Below are positions 8,664 to 15,120 of a stretch of DNA of 34,497 nucleotides, one piece after another. A model generated the notes under the pieces. It was not told the origin of the DNA and did not search any database. It saw only the letters and a program-made list of their open reading frames with translations. Both the position numbers and the translations under genes were made by a program. The DNA comes from Streptococcus cristatus (GTDB lineage: Bacteria; Bacillota; Bacilli; Lactobacillales; Streptococcaceae), in NCBI RefSeq assembly GCF_001578775.1, contig NZ_KQ969062.1, positions 1,700,359-1,734,855 of the forward strand, given 5' to 3'. Each line of letters opens with the position of its first letter. Position 1 is the first letter of the stretch.

Positions 8664-8834
8664 AAAAAAGAGTTTGGGACAAAAATATTTCAATTTTTAA
8701 AAATCTTAATTATTAAGCCCTTCAAATCTACAATTAAATGCGAAAAGCGAACAAAGCAGAATTCTGATTACCAGAAAACTAGTTTTGTTCGCTTTTTATA
8801 TTTGAAGCCAGACTTTTGTCCCAGCCTCTTTTTT
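8664..8834. repeat. Nested inverted-repeat element, likely two-way terminator
   Basis: A 171-bp element fills the gap between the convergent genes zwf and mgtA. Its outer arms, at 8664-8684 and 8814-8834, are 21 bases long and match in reverse complement except at two positions; they contain GGGACAAAA and end in A or T runs. Inside are a matched pair TTCAAAT (8721-8727)/ATTTGAA (8800-8806) and a perfect 13-bp pair AAAAGCGAACAAA (8743-8755)/TTTGTTCGCTTTT (8784-8796). Each strand therefore folds into a long hairpin ending in a T run, which suits termination in both directions. GGGACAAAA-ended palindromes recur in streptococcal intergenic regions as I recall; the copy number in this genome cannot be seen here. 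Confidence 0.8.
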
Positions 8835-8864
8835 ATAATTCTTAAACATCTGCTAGCCCTTCTA

Positions 8865-11525
8865 TTACAGCCATTCCTTGTAACGCTTGATATAAAGACC
8901 TTTCACAAGGGTTACGCTAACCATATAAAGCACGATAATCAAGAAAAGACAAAGGAAATAGGTGCCATTCAATGGAGCTGTCTTCAGAACTGACGCAAAG
9001 AGGCTGTATGGCAAGGAAGTAACAAAGAGCGCTGCCGCCATGGTCGTCACAATGACAGACAAAGCGGGACGACTTTGCACAAAAGGCAGTTTAGGTGAGC
9101 GTAGCATGTAGATAACCATGGTCTGGGTCCACATAGACTCAATAAACCAGCCTGTTTGGAAAAGCGTGATAAAGGTTACTGCCTGTTCAGTACCAGCTTG
9201 ATAGCTGCCTCCTGTGATCATAGGCACGATGATAAAGTAAAGCACCAGATAGGTCAAAACATCAAAAACGGACGAAATCGGTCCAATCCAAGCCATAAAT
9301 CGGGTAATGGAACTGGCTGACCAAATATGAGGTTTCTTGAGAAATTCACTATCTACATTATCAAATGGCAGAGCGATACAAGACAAATCATAAACTAGAT
9401 TGAGGACAATCAAATGGACTGGTGCCATAGGCAGAAAAGGCAGAAAAATGCTAGCAAAAAGAAGAGAAAAGATATTTCCAAAGTTGGAACTGACCGTCAT
9501 CTTGATATACTTAGTCATATTGGCATAGACCTTGCGTCCCTCTACCAGTCCCTTCTCCAGAACCATGAGATCCTTGTCCAGTAAAATGACATCTGCTGTT
9601 TCCTTGGCTATATCGACTGCCGTATCAACAGAAATACCAACATCTGCTACCTTCATAGAAGGGGCATCATTGATGCCATCACCCATGTAGCCAACCTTGT
9701 GGCCATTGGCTTTGAGCTGGAGGATGATCCGAGCTTTTTGGTCAGGTGAGAGCTTGGCAAAGACTGTCGTGTTCTCCACCGCCTGACTCAATTCCTCATT
9801 AGATAAAGCATCTACTTCTACACCTAGCAAGATATTGTCTACATCTAACCCAACCTTTTCACAGACTGCTTGGGTTACCTTTTCATTATCGCCCGTCAAA
9901 ATCTTAGTGGAAACACCATATTCGGCCAGAGTTTCAATAGCTGGAGCCGCAGATGACTTAGGTGGATCTAGAAAAGCTAGATAGCCCGTCAAGATCATAT
10001 CGGACTCATCCTTTACTTCATACTCATAATCTTCTTCTAAGTCTGACTTGTAGCTAACACCAAGTACGCGCAGCCCTTGCTCATTAAGTTGAGCCACTTC
10101 CGCAAGGATTTCCTGACGGATCTCCTCAGTCAGTTCTGTAATGCGATTCTTGTATTCTACATAGCTAGAGATGGCCAGCATTTCCTCTAAGGCCCCCTTG
10201 GTTACCATGCTGATAACATCCTCATCATCTTTGACGATGACGCTCATGCGACGACGTTCAAAGTCAAAGGGAAGTTCATCAATTTTCTTAAAGGTTTGGT
10301 CTAAGTCACGAACAATCTCATGCTTTTCTGCTTCTTTCTCCGTCCGATTGATAATAGCTCGATCCATGAGGTTTTTGAGACCCGTTTGATAATAGGAATT
10401 GAGAAAGGCCCGGCGGAGCACTGCCAAGTCCAAATCACCATGAATATCCAGAGGGTATTCTAACACAATCTCGTCTTGGGTCAATGTCCCCGTCTTATCC
10501 GTACAAAGGATATCAATAGCTCCTAGATCCTGAATAGCGTTTAGCTTCTTAATCACGACCTTTTCCTGAGCCATAATAATAGAACCTTTAGCCAAGCTCG
10601 CTGTGATAATCATGGGCAGCATTTCTGGGGTCAGGCCGACCCCAACACTGAGGGCAAAGACACCTGCTTCCAACCAGTCACCGTCTGTCAGACCGTTGAT
10701 GAAGAACACGACCGGAACCATGACCAGCATCAGACGAATCAAGAGCCAGGAAATGCTATTCATCTCGCGCTCAAAAGAGGTCGGCTCATCATAGGTATTA
10801 AGCGTCTGCTCAATAGCTCCCATCATGGTCTCATCACCAACCACCAGCACCAGAGCCGTAGCTCTTCCGGAAATAACGTTAGTTCCCATGAAGGCCAATG
10901 ATTCTGTCTCTAAAAGGCTATCGAGATTTTGCCCATCCGCCTTGGTCAAACAGATCTTTTCTACTGCATCACTTTCTCCTGTCAGGCCGGACTGCTGAAC
11001 AAAGAAATCACGTGAGTCCAGCAGCAATACATCTGCAGGAATCATGTCTCCGGCACTAAGTTTGATGATATCCCCTACAACAAGCTCATCAATGGGCAGT
11101 TCCTGCTCTGCTCCTTCACGGATAACCGTAGCCGTATTGACAATCAGTCGAGACAGATTGCTAGCAGCGCGGTCACTCCGCAGTTCCTGAATAAAACGAA
11201 TGCCGCCGGAAATCAGCACCAGAACGACAATAATGATGGAAGTCGTCGGATCTTCCTCACCAGGCTTAGCCAGCCAGACATTGGTCACTAAGGACACTAG
11301 GGCAATCACCAATAAGATGACTGTAAAGGGGTTAATGATAGACTCGTAAATCTTCTTGAAAATAGAGTCTTCCTGACCCTTTGTGATGACATTTTCACCA
11401 TAGAGGTCACGATTTTCTTCGACCTGATCTTCGGTCAGACCGCGAAAGGCACTCTTATAATATGCCAGAGTTTCTTGAACAGGCAGCTGCAGCGCTGCCA
11501 GCAATCTTTCTTTTACGTTTTTCAT
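8865..11525 (-). CDS. mgtA: MgtA-type P-type ATPase, magnesium importer
   Basis: An 886-residue P-type ATPase with the N-terminal cation-ATPase domain (YKSAFRGLTEDQVEENRDLYGEN), actuator loop LTGES at 181-185, helix-4 sequence VGLTPEMLP at about 296-304, phosphorylation site CTDKTGTLT with Asp 343, and hinge motifs TGDN and GDGINDAPS. VGLTPEMLP and the overall length fit the MgtA/MgtB subfamily (type IIIB), which imports Mg2+, rather than calcium pumps. The start has an AGGAG site seven bases upstream. Regulation looks unusual: the operon begins with an M-box riboswitch, and a 23-codon leader ORF with competing hairpins lies immediately upstream. It is the last gene of the unit and ends at the inverted-repeat element. 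Confidence 0.93.
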   Translation of the reverse strand: MKNVKERLLAALQLPVQETLAYYKSAFRGLTEDQVEENRDLYGENVITKGQEDSIFKKIYESIINPFTVILLVIALVSLVTNVWLAKPGEEDPTTSIIIVVLVLISGGIRFIQELRSDRAASNLSRLIVNTATVIREGAEQELPIDELVVGDIIKLSAGDMIPADVLLLDSRDFFVQQSGLTGESDAVEKICLTKADGQNLDSLLETESLAFMGTNVISGRATALVLVVGDETMMGAIEQTLNTYDEPTSFEREMNSISWLLIRLMLVMVPVVFFINGLTDGDWLEAGVFALSVGVGLTPEMLPMIITASLAKGSIIMAQEKVVIKKLNAIQDLGAIDILCTDKTGTLTQDEIVLEYPLDIHGDLDLAVLRRAFLNSYYQTGLKNLMDRAIINRTEKEAEKHEIVRDLDQTFKKIDELPFDFERRRMSVIVKDDEDVISMVTKGALEEMLAISSYVEYKNRITELTEEIRQEILAEVAQLNEQGLRVLGVSYKSDLEEDYEYEVKDESDMILTGYLAFLDPPKSSAAPAIETLAEYGVSTKILTGDNEKVTQAVCEKVGLDVDNILLGVEVDALSNEELSQAVENTTVFAKLSPDQKARIILQLKANGHKVGYMGDGINDAPSMKVADVGISVDTAVDIAKETADVILLDKDLMVLEKGLVEGRKVYANMTKYIKMTVSSNFGNIFSLLFASIFLPFLPMAPVHLIVLNLVYDLSCIALPFDNVDSEFLKKPHIWSASSITRFMAWIGPISSVFDVLTYLVLYFIIVPMITGGSYQAGTEQAVTFITLFQTGWFIESMWTQTMVIYMLRSPKLPFVQSRPALSVIVTTMAAALFVTSLPYSLFASVLKTAPLNGTYFLCLFLIIVLYMVSVTLVKGLYIKRYKEWL

Positions 11526-11539
11526 TGGTTTCTCCTATC

Positions 11540-11563
11540 TGTATGAATAATGTGGTTCATACA
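11540..11563 (-). promoter_or_regulatory. Hairpin B, next to the mgtA ribosome-binding site
   Basis: Perfect 8-bp stem TGTATGAA/TTCATACA (minus strand 11563-11556 and 11547-11540). It ends three bases before the AGGAG of mgtA (11536-11532), so when folded it could hinder ribosome access. It has no T run, so it is probably not a terminator. Bases 11558-11563 are also needed for hairpin A, making the two structures mutually exclusive. Confidence 0.6.
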
Positions 11564-11621
11564 CAGAGACCAATCACTTTATGAGGACAGAACGACACAA
11601 ATCAGCGATTGGCTGTGTATG
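11558..11621 (-). promoter_or_regulatory. Hairpin A, overlapping the leader ORF
   Basis: On the minus strand CATACACAG and CCAATC (11621-11607) pair with GATTGG (11575-11570) and CTGTGTATG (11566-11558), interrupted only by a three-base bulge. The 5' arm is inside the leader ORF (codons 10-15) and the loop holds its stop codon, so a translating ribosome would break it. Confidence 0.6.
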
Positions 11622-11650
11622 TGCGGTTCCGGATGATCGTCAATTTGCAT
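11579..11650 (-). CDS. 23-residue acidic/proline leader peptide upstream of mgtA
   Basis: ATG at 11650-11648 to TAA at 11581-11579. The peptide begins MQIDDHPEPHIHS and ends VVLSS. An AAAGGAG ribosome-binding site sits seven bases before the ATG, better than that of many full genes. It starts 32 bases after the GST-like stop codon and ends 53 bases before mgtA. The N-terminal Asp-Asp-His-Pro-Glu-Pro run resembles the acidic/proline start of enterobacterial MgtL (MEPDP). In MgtL that run destabilises translating ribosomes at low Mg2+. The ORF overlaps one arm of hairpin A. A function as a magnesium-sensing leader is inference from these features; no homolog search was possible. Confidence 0.65.
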   Translation of the reverse strand: MQIDDHPEPHIHSQSLICVVLSS

Positions 11651-11682
11651 CGTACTTCTCCTTTCTTAGTTTATAAAAGCAG

Positions 11683-12294
11683 TTAATAATCCCAAGATGC
11701 TTGCAAGACATCAAAAGTAGCATTCATCTTCTGTGTCCATTCTTGCAAGTCGGGAAAATTTTCTCTCAAAGAAAATCCAATGACTTCTTCACGTAAATTC
11801 CACCAATCTACAAGAGCAACTACTTGGATTGTTGCAATATTTAAAGAAAGTCCCTGCTCAGTAGCCAATTTCTCTAATAAGGCCAAACTCCGGACATTTC
11901 TCTCATCAATTTGCTGATGTCTGTCTTTCCACCAATGCTCTTTTTCATGAAAAAATTTTTCCGCAACCATCGGCATTGTGTTTTCCAAAATTCCTTCAGC
12001 AACGGACAGTATGTTCAAAACGTGCCACTTCTCTATTCCATTAGGAAAAAGCGGAGTTTCCTGACCTAGCTCATCTAAATATTGGGAAATTAAATCACTA
12101 CCATACAACCATTCTCCATTGGAAGCTTGAAAAACAGGAATTCTACCCAAAGGATTATCTTGATTATGCGGTGAATTTTTGTCGAAAGCCACCTGAACTC
12201 TCTGAATATCCACTTGCTCCTCTAAATGATGATGTAAAATTGTAGCATAGACTTTACGCGCAAAAGGACTGATACTAGAATACCAAAATTTCAT
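11683..12294 (-). CDS. Glutathione S-transferase family protein
   Basis: A 203-residue protein with the two-domain GST layout. The N-terminal thioredoxin-like domain has WYSSISPFARKVYATILHHH (residues 4-23), then the cis-proline region GRIPVFQASNGEWLYGSDLISQYLDE (about 51-76), and a helical C-terminal domain ends the protein. The start is set by AAGGAGG just upstream. A GST-like gene between a magnesium riboswitch terminator and mgtA is unexpected. Because no promoter was recognised between them, both genes should share the M-box transcript. The substrate and any link to Mg2+ are unknown. The protein could be a glutathione- or glutathione-like-dependent detoxification enzyme, or a non-enzymatic family member. 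Confidence 0.88.
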   Translation of the reverse strand: MKFWYSSISPFARKVYATILHHHLEEQVDIQRVQVAFDKNSPHNQDNPLGRIPVFQASNGEWLYGSDLISQYLDELGQETPLFPNGIEKWHVLNILSVAEGILENTMPMVAEKFFHEKEHWWKDRHQQIDERNVRSLALLEKLATEQGLSLNIATIQVVALVDWWNLREEVIGFSLRENFPDLQEWTQKMNATFDVLQASWDY

Positions 12295-12361
12295 TACTAT
12301 TCCTCCTTCTTTTTTCTTAAAAGGCAGGCAATCAACTATTTATACTCTTGAAATATTTTCA

Positions 12362-12398
12362 GCAAAAAAGAATACCCTGCCAATTTCTCGACAGGGTT
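12362..12398 (-). terminator. M-box expression-platform terminator
   Basis: On the minus strand ACCCTG (12397-12392) pairs with CAGGGT (12379-12374), followed by ATTCTTTTTT. It lies between the M-box aptamer and the GST-like gene, the position expected for an intrinsic terminator that forms when Mg2+ is bound. Confidence 0.85.
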
Positions 12399-12439
12399 AT
12401 TTGCATGTCAGGTTGTTCGCTTCATTGTTTTAAACACAG

Positions 12440-12595
12440 ATAAAACAAGCATTCACCGTTCAAGCTTTAACTCCATAAGGCGATGAAATGAGCTTAGTCT
12501 TGACCTTGGCGATCAGGACTGTTGACCAACGAGCAGTGTCTCCACTGCTTTGCGGTAGTCATCCGTATCCTTATGGTAGCCTCACCTACCGATTT
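12440..12595 (-). ncRNA. M-box (ykoK) magnesium riboswitch aptamer
   Basis: Read on the minus strand, the conserved M-box blocks appear in order: GGTAGGTGAGGCTACC, GGATACGG, a central arm GCAGTGGAGACACTGC, GGTCAACAG, and GGAGTTAAAGCTTGAACGG near the 3' end. These match my memory of the Rfam ykoK consensus (AGGTGAGGC...GGTCAACAG...TAAAGCTC). A long-range 8-bp stem CCATAAGG/CCTTATGG joins 12569-12576 to 12473-12480, as expected for P2. A canonical promoter precedes it and a terminator follows. M-box RNAs bind several Mg2+ ions and switch off Mg2+ transporter genes when magnesium is plentiful. Confidence 0.9.
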
Positions 12596-12604
12596 TTCAT
12601 TCTA

Positions 12605-12633
12605 ACTATACTCCTCTTTAGAATGATTGTCAA
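12605..12633 (-). promoter_or_regulatory. Promoter of the M-box/GST/mgtA operon
   Basis: TTGACA (12633-12628) and TATAGT (12610-12605) with an exact 17-base spacer on the minus strand. Start of transcription is expected near 12598, just upstream of the M-box. Confidence 0.88.
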
Positions 12634-12707
12634 TAGGAATGGCCTCTTCTTTTTCATTTTTTATGAAAATCTTTCACAGAATGTCCTTTCAAGCGCTTTT
12701 GGGTCCG

Positions 12708-13874
12708 TTACTGAGGCAGGGCTGCAGCAATGCGCCGGCAGATTTCTTCAAGGATGGACTTAGGAGCGGCCGCATTGAGCCGGGCATGGCCCTTGCCCTC
12801 CTTGCCAAAATCACTTCCCCGATTCAAGACAACCTTAGCCTCTTCTCTAAGCAAGTGGAAAAGCTGGTCATCTGTCAGTCCATAATCTGAAAAGTCCAGC
12901 CAAACCAGATAAGTCCCTTGAGGCTTCATGACCCGCAGACGTGGTGCTTCCTTAGCAAAATAATCGACTACAAAATCAATATTTTCCTCTAAGACAGCCT
13001 TGAGCTCTGTCAACCAAGGCTTGCCATGACGATAGGCAGCTTCTGTCGCTAGAAAACCAAGACCCGAAATTTCATGCTGGTTATTGGCCAGTTGGCGTTT
13101 TTGAAACTTTTGTCGCAAGCTAGGATTCTCAATCACTGCATAGGAATTTTTAGTTCCAGCAATATTAAAAGTTTTAGTCGCACTGGCTAAAATCAAGCTA
13201 AAGTCCTTAAAGTCAGGCGAGACAGTATTGAAAGACTGGTGTTTATGTCCAAACAGCGTCAAATCTTGGTGAATTTCATCTGAGACCACGAGAACGCCGT
13301 ACCTTTGGCAGAGACGACCAATCTTCTCTAAAACGTCCTCTTCCCAAACTCGGCCTCCGGGATTGTGTGGATTGCAAAGCACGTAAATCTTAACTTCATT
13401 GTCTACGATGTCCCGCTCCAGCTGCTCAAAATCAATCTGAAAGAGACCGTCCTGTTCTATCAGAGAATTGGTGATAAGCCGACGATCATTGAGCTTGACA
13501 CTGCGGGCAAAAGGCGGGTAAACAGGAGTATTGATCAGAACGGCATCGCCTTCCTTGGTAAAGGCTTGGATAGCCGTCGAAATCGCAGGAACAACTCCCT
13601 CGATAAAGACCAAGGCTTCCTGGTCAAATGTGTAGCCATGCTCATCCCGCTCCCAAGCTAGCACAGCATTGATCAACTCCTCACTAGCATAGGTATAGCC
13701 ATAGACTAACTGATCAGCGTAATCATGCACAGTTTGCTTGATTTCAGGCAGGACTTCAAAATCCATGTCCGCAATCCAGGCTGGCAGGACTTGACTGTCT
13801 TTCTCCGCCTCTTTCCATTTATAAGTATGCTGACCAATCCGATTGGGTGCTGTTTCAAAGTTATAACTTCCCAT
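12708..13874 (-). CDS. patB: MalY/PatB-type cysteine-S-conjugate (cystathionine) beta-lyase
   Basis: A 388-residue fold-type I PLP enzyme of the MalY/PatB subgroup of class I/II aminotransferases. Family features are WIADMDFEVLPEI near residue 33, YVLCNPHNPGGRVW near 165, VVSDEIHQDLTL near 200, and the Schiff-base lysine in SATKTFNIAGTKN near 235. Members cleave C-S bonds in cystathionine, cysteine or S-conjugates, giving pyruvate, ammonia and a thiol; oral streptococci produce H2S with such enzymes (often called Lcd). It starts one base after the stop of the upstream metC-like gene, so the two are cotranscribed under the same MET-box. The exact substrate preference is not readable from sequence. 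Confidence 0.87.
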   Translation of the reverse strand: MGSYNFETAPNRIGQHTYKWKEAEKDSQVLPAWIADMDFEVLPEIKQTVHDYADQLVYGYTYASEELINAVLAWERDEHGYTFDQEALVFIEGVVPAISTAIQAFTKEGDAVLINTPVYPPFARSVKLNDRRLITNSLIEQDGLFQIDFEQLERDIVDNEVKIYVLCNPHNPGGRVWEEDVLEKIGRLCQRYGVLVVSDEIHQDLTLFGHKHQSFNTVSPDFKDFSLILASATKTFNIAGTKNSYAVIENPSLRQKFQKRQLANNQHEISGLGFLATEAAYRHGKPWLTELKAVLEENIDFVVDYFAKEAPRLRVMKPQGTYLVWLDFSDYGLTDDQLFHLLREEAKVVLNRGSDFGKEGKGHARLNAAAPKSILEEICRRIAAALPQ

Positions 13875-13875
13875 A

Positions 13876-14970
13876 TTAGTCCTCCAAGGCTGCGCGTAAA
13901 TCGTCTACCAAATCTCGACTATCTTCGATCCCAATTGACAGGCGCAGCAAATCATCAGTCAAGCCATAGGAATGACGCACTTCAGCAGGAATGTCTGCAT
14001 GAGTCTGGGTTGTCGGATAGGTAATCAAACTCTCTACTCCACCTAAACTTTCTGCAAAGGTAAAGACTTTCAGGCTATTTAAGAGATGAGGAATCTTTTT
14101 TTCATCGACAACTTTAAAGGAAATCATGCCGCCCTTACCTGGATAGAGAACTTCTTTTACTGCAGGAGATGACTTCAGAAATGCGACTACTTCTTGCGCA
14201 TTCTGAGTAGAGCGCTCCATACGGAGAGCTAGCGTCTTAAGACCACGCAAAAGCAGATAGCTGTCAAAAGGAGACAGGACTGGCCCAGTTGTATTGAGGT
14301 TATAGAAAAGTTTGTCATAAATAGAAGCATCATTAGTCATGATGGCTCCAGCCAAGACATCATTGTGTCCACCCAGATACTTGGTCGCAGAGTGCAAGAC
14401 AAGGTCAGCTCCATCCTCCAGCGGTCTTTGGTAAATAGGACTGTAAAAGGTATTGTCCACAATGACAGCTGCTCCTCGCTCATGAGCCGCTTGGGAAATG
14501 CGAGCAATGTCAAACTCTACCATAAGAGGATTGGTCGGTGTCTCGATATAGACAATATCTATATCCTCTGTTAGCTTGTTCAGGAGTTCTTCTTCCGTAT
14601 TAGCATAGGTAAAGCTAAAGCGTCCTTCCGCTTCGACCTGAGCAAACCAGCGGAAAGAGCCACCATAAAGATCTCGAACAGCTAAAACCTTACTGCCGAC
14701 TGGAAAGGCGCTAAAGGCCAGCACAATAGCCGACATACCAGAGCTAGTTGCTAGGGCATAATCCGCACTTTCAATAGCAGCTAGAGTCTCTTCCAAGCTA
14801 GCCCGTGTAGGATTTTTGGTTCGAGTATAGTCATATCCTGTGGACTGGCCAAACTCTGGATGCTGGTAAGTCGTTGAAAAATGCAAGGGGGTTGTTAAGG
14901 CACCCGTTGTTGTGTCTGTTTTTACTCCCGCTTGAGCCAACAAGGTATTTAATTTCCGTTCTCTCTCCAT
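13876..14970 (-). CDS. metC: Cystathionine gamma-synthase/beta-lyase family PLP enzyme
   Basis: A 364-residue trans-sulfuration PLP enzyme. Signatures include TTPLHFSTTYQHPEFG near residue 26, YDYTRTKNPTRASLEETLAA near 47, GMSAIVLAFSAF near 79, and the PLP lysine in LHSATKYLGGHND near 193. It acts in the cysteine-homocysteine-methionine branch; family members are cystathionine gamma-synthases (MetB) or beta-lyases (MetC), and the two cannot be told apart reliably by eye, so the symbol is provisional. The start (MERERK) has an AGAGGAA ribosome-binding site. It is the first gene of a two-gene operon with patB. A MET-box palindrome at 15057-15075 predicts control by the LysR-type regulator MetR/MtaR. 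Confidence 0.85.
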   Translation of the reverse strand: MERERKLNTLLAQAGVKTDTTTGALTTPLHFSTTYQHPEFGQSTGYDYTRTKNPTRASLEETLAAIESADYALATSSGMSAIVLAFSAFPVGSKVLAVRDLYGGSFRWFAQVEAEGRFSFTYANTEEELLNKLTEDIDIVYIETPTNPLMVEFDIARISQAAHERGAAVIVDNTFYSPIYQRPLEDGADLVLHSATKYLGGHNDVLAGAIMTNDASIYDKLFYNLNTTGPVLSPFDSYLLLRGLKTLALRMERSTQNAQEVVAFLKSSPAVKEVLYPGKGGMISFKVVDEKKIPHLLNSLKVFTFAESLGGVESLITYPTTQTHADIPAEVRHSYGLTDDLLRLSIGIEDSRDLVDDLRAALED

Positions 14971-15007
14971 TTAACCGTTCCTCTTTTTTAAAATATTCTA
15001 CCTTTCT

Positions 15008-15016
15008 ATTGTAACA
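15008..15016 (-). promoter_or_regulatory. Extended -10 promoter of metC-patB
   Basis: Minus-strand TGtTACAAT with the hexamer at 15008-15013. There is no convincing -35, which fits an activator-dependent promoter. Confidence 0.55.
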
Positions 15017-15056
15017 TCTTAAGAAAGTCTTGAGCTTTTTTCTTTTCAAGAGCTAG

Positions 15057-15075
15057 CTATAGTCTGAAACTATAG
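15057..15075 (-). promoter_or_regulatory. MET-box (MetR/MtaR binding site)
   Basis: The near-perfect palindrome CTATAGTCTGAAACTATAG matches the streptococcal MET-box TATAGTTTnAAACTATA described for the LysR-family regulators MetR/MtaR of methionine and cysteine genes. Its centre lies about 65 bases upstream of the predicted metC transcription start, the usual place for LysR activation. Confidence 0.82.
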
Positions 15076-15088
15076 AGTAACAGTCCAT

Positions 15089-15114
15089 AAAAAAAGAGTC
15101 GCTGAACGACTCTT
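15089..15114 (-). terminator. Terminator after the murJ-like gene
   Basis: Stem AAGAGTCG/CGACTCTT (15107-15114 with 15095-15102) followed on the minus strand by a run of T, just past the stop of the flippase gene. Confidence 0.85.
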
Positions 15115-15120
15115 CGTTTC

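Noticed and set aside
11579..11650. Leader ORF as a chance frame or remnant of a longer mgtA N-terminus
   Set aside because: It has its own strong ribosome-binding site at ideal spacing, and the mgtA start with its own site and normal family N-terminus is clear. Chance cannot be fully excluded, hence the moderate confidence.
8865..12294. Manganese (yybP-ykoY) riboswitch and export role for the P-type ATPase
   Set aside because: The leader matches M-box blocks rather than yybP-ykoY, and the ATPase has MgtA-type helix-4 sequence, so magnesium import fits better.
12634..12707. Strong terminator after patB
   Set aside because: Only an A/T-rich weak fold (TTTCAT...ATGAAA) is present, so read-through into the M-box operon cannot be excluded but no clear terminator is supported.
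14971..15056. T-box or SAM riboswitch upstream of the metC-like gene
   Set aside because: The leader is too short and lacks the conserved T-box and SAM motifs; a MET-box operator explains the control.
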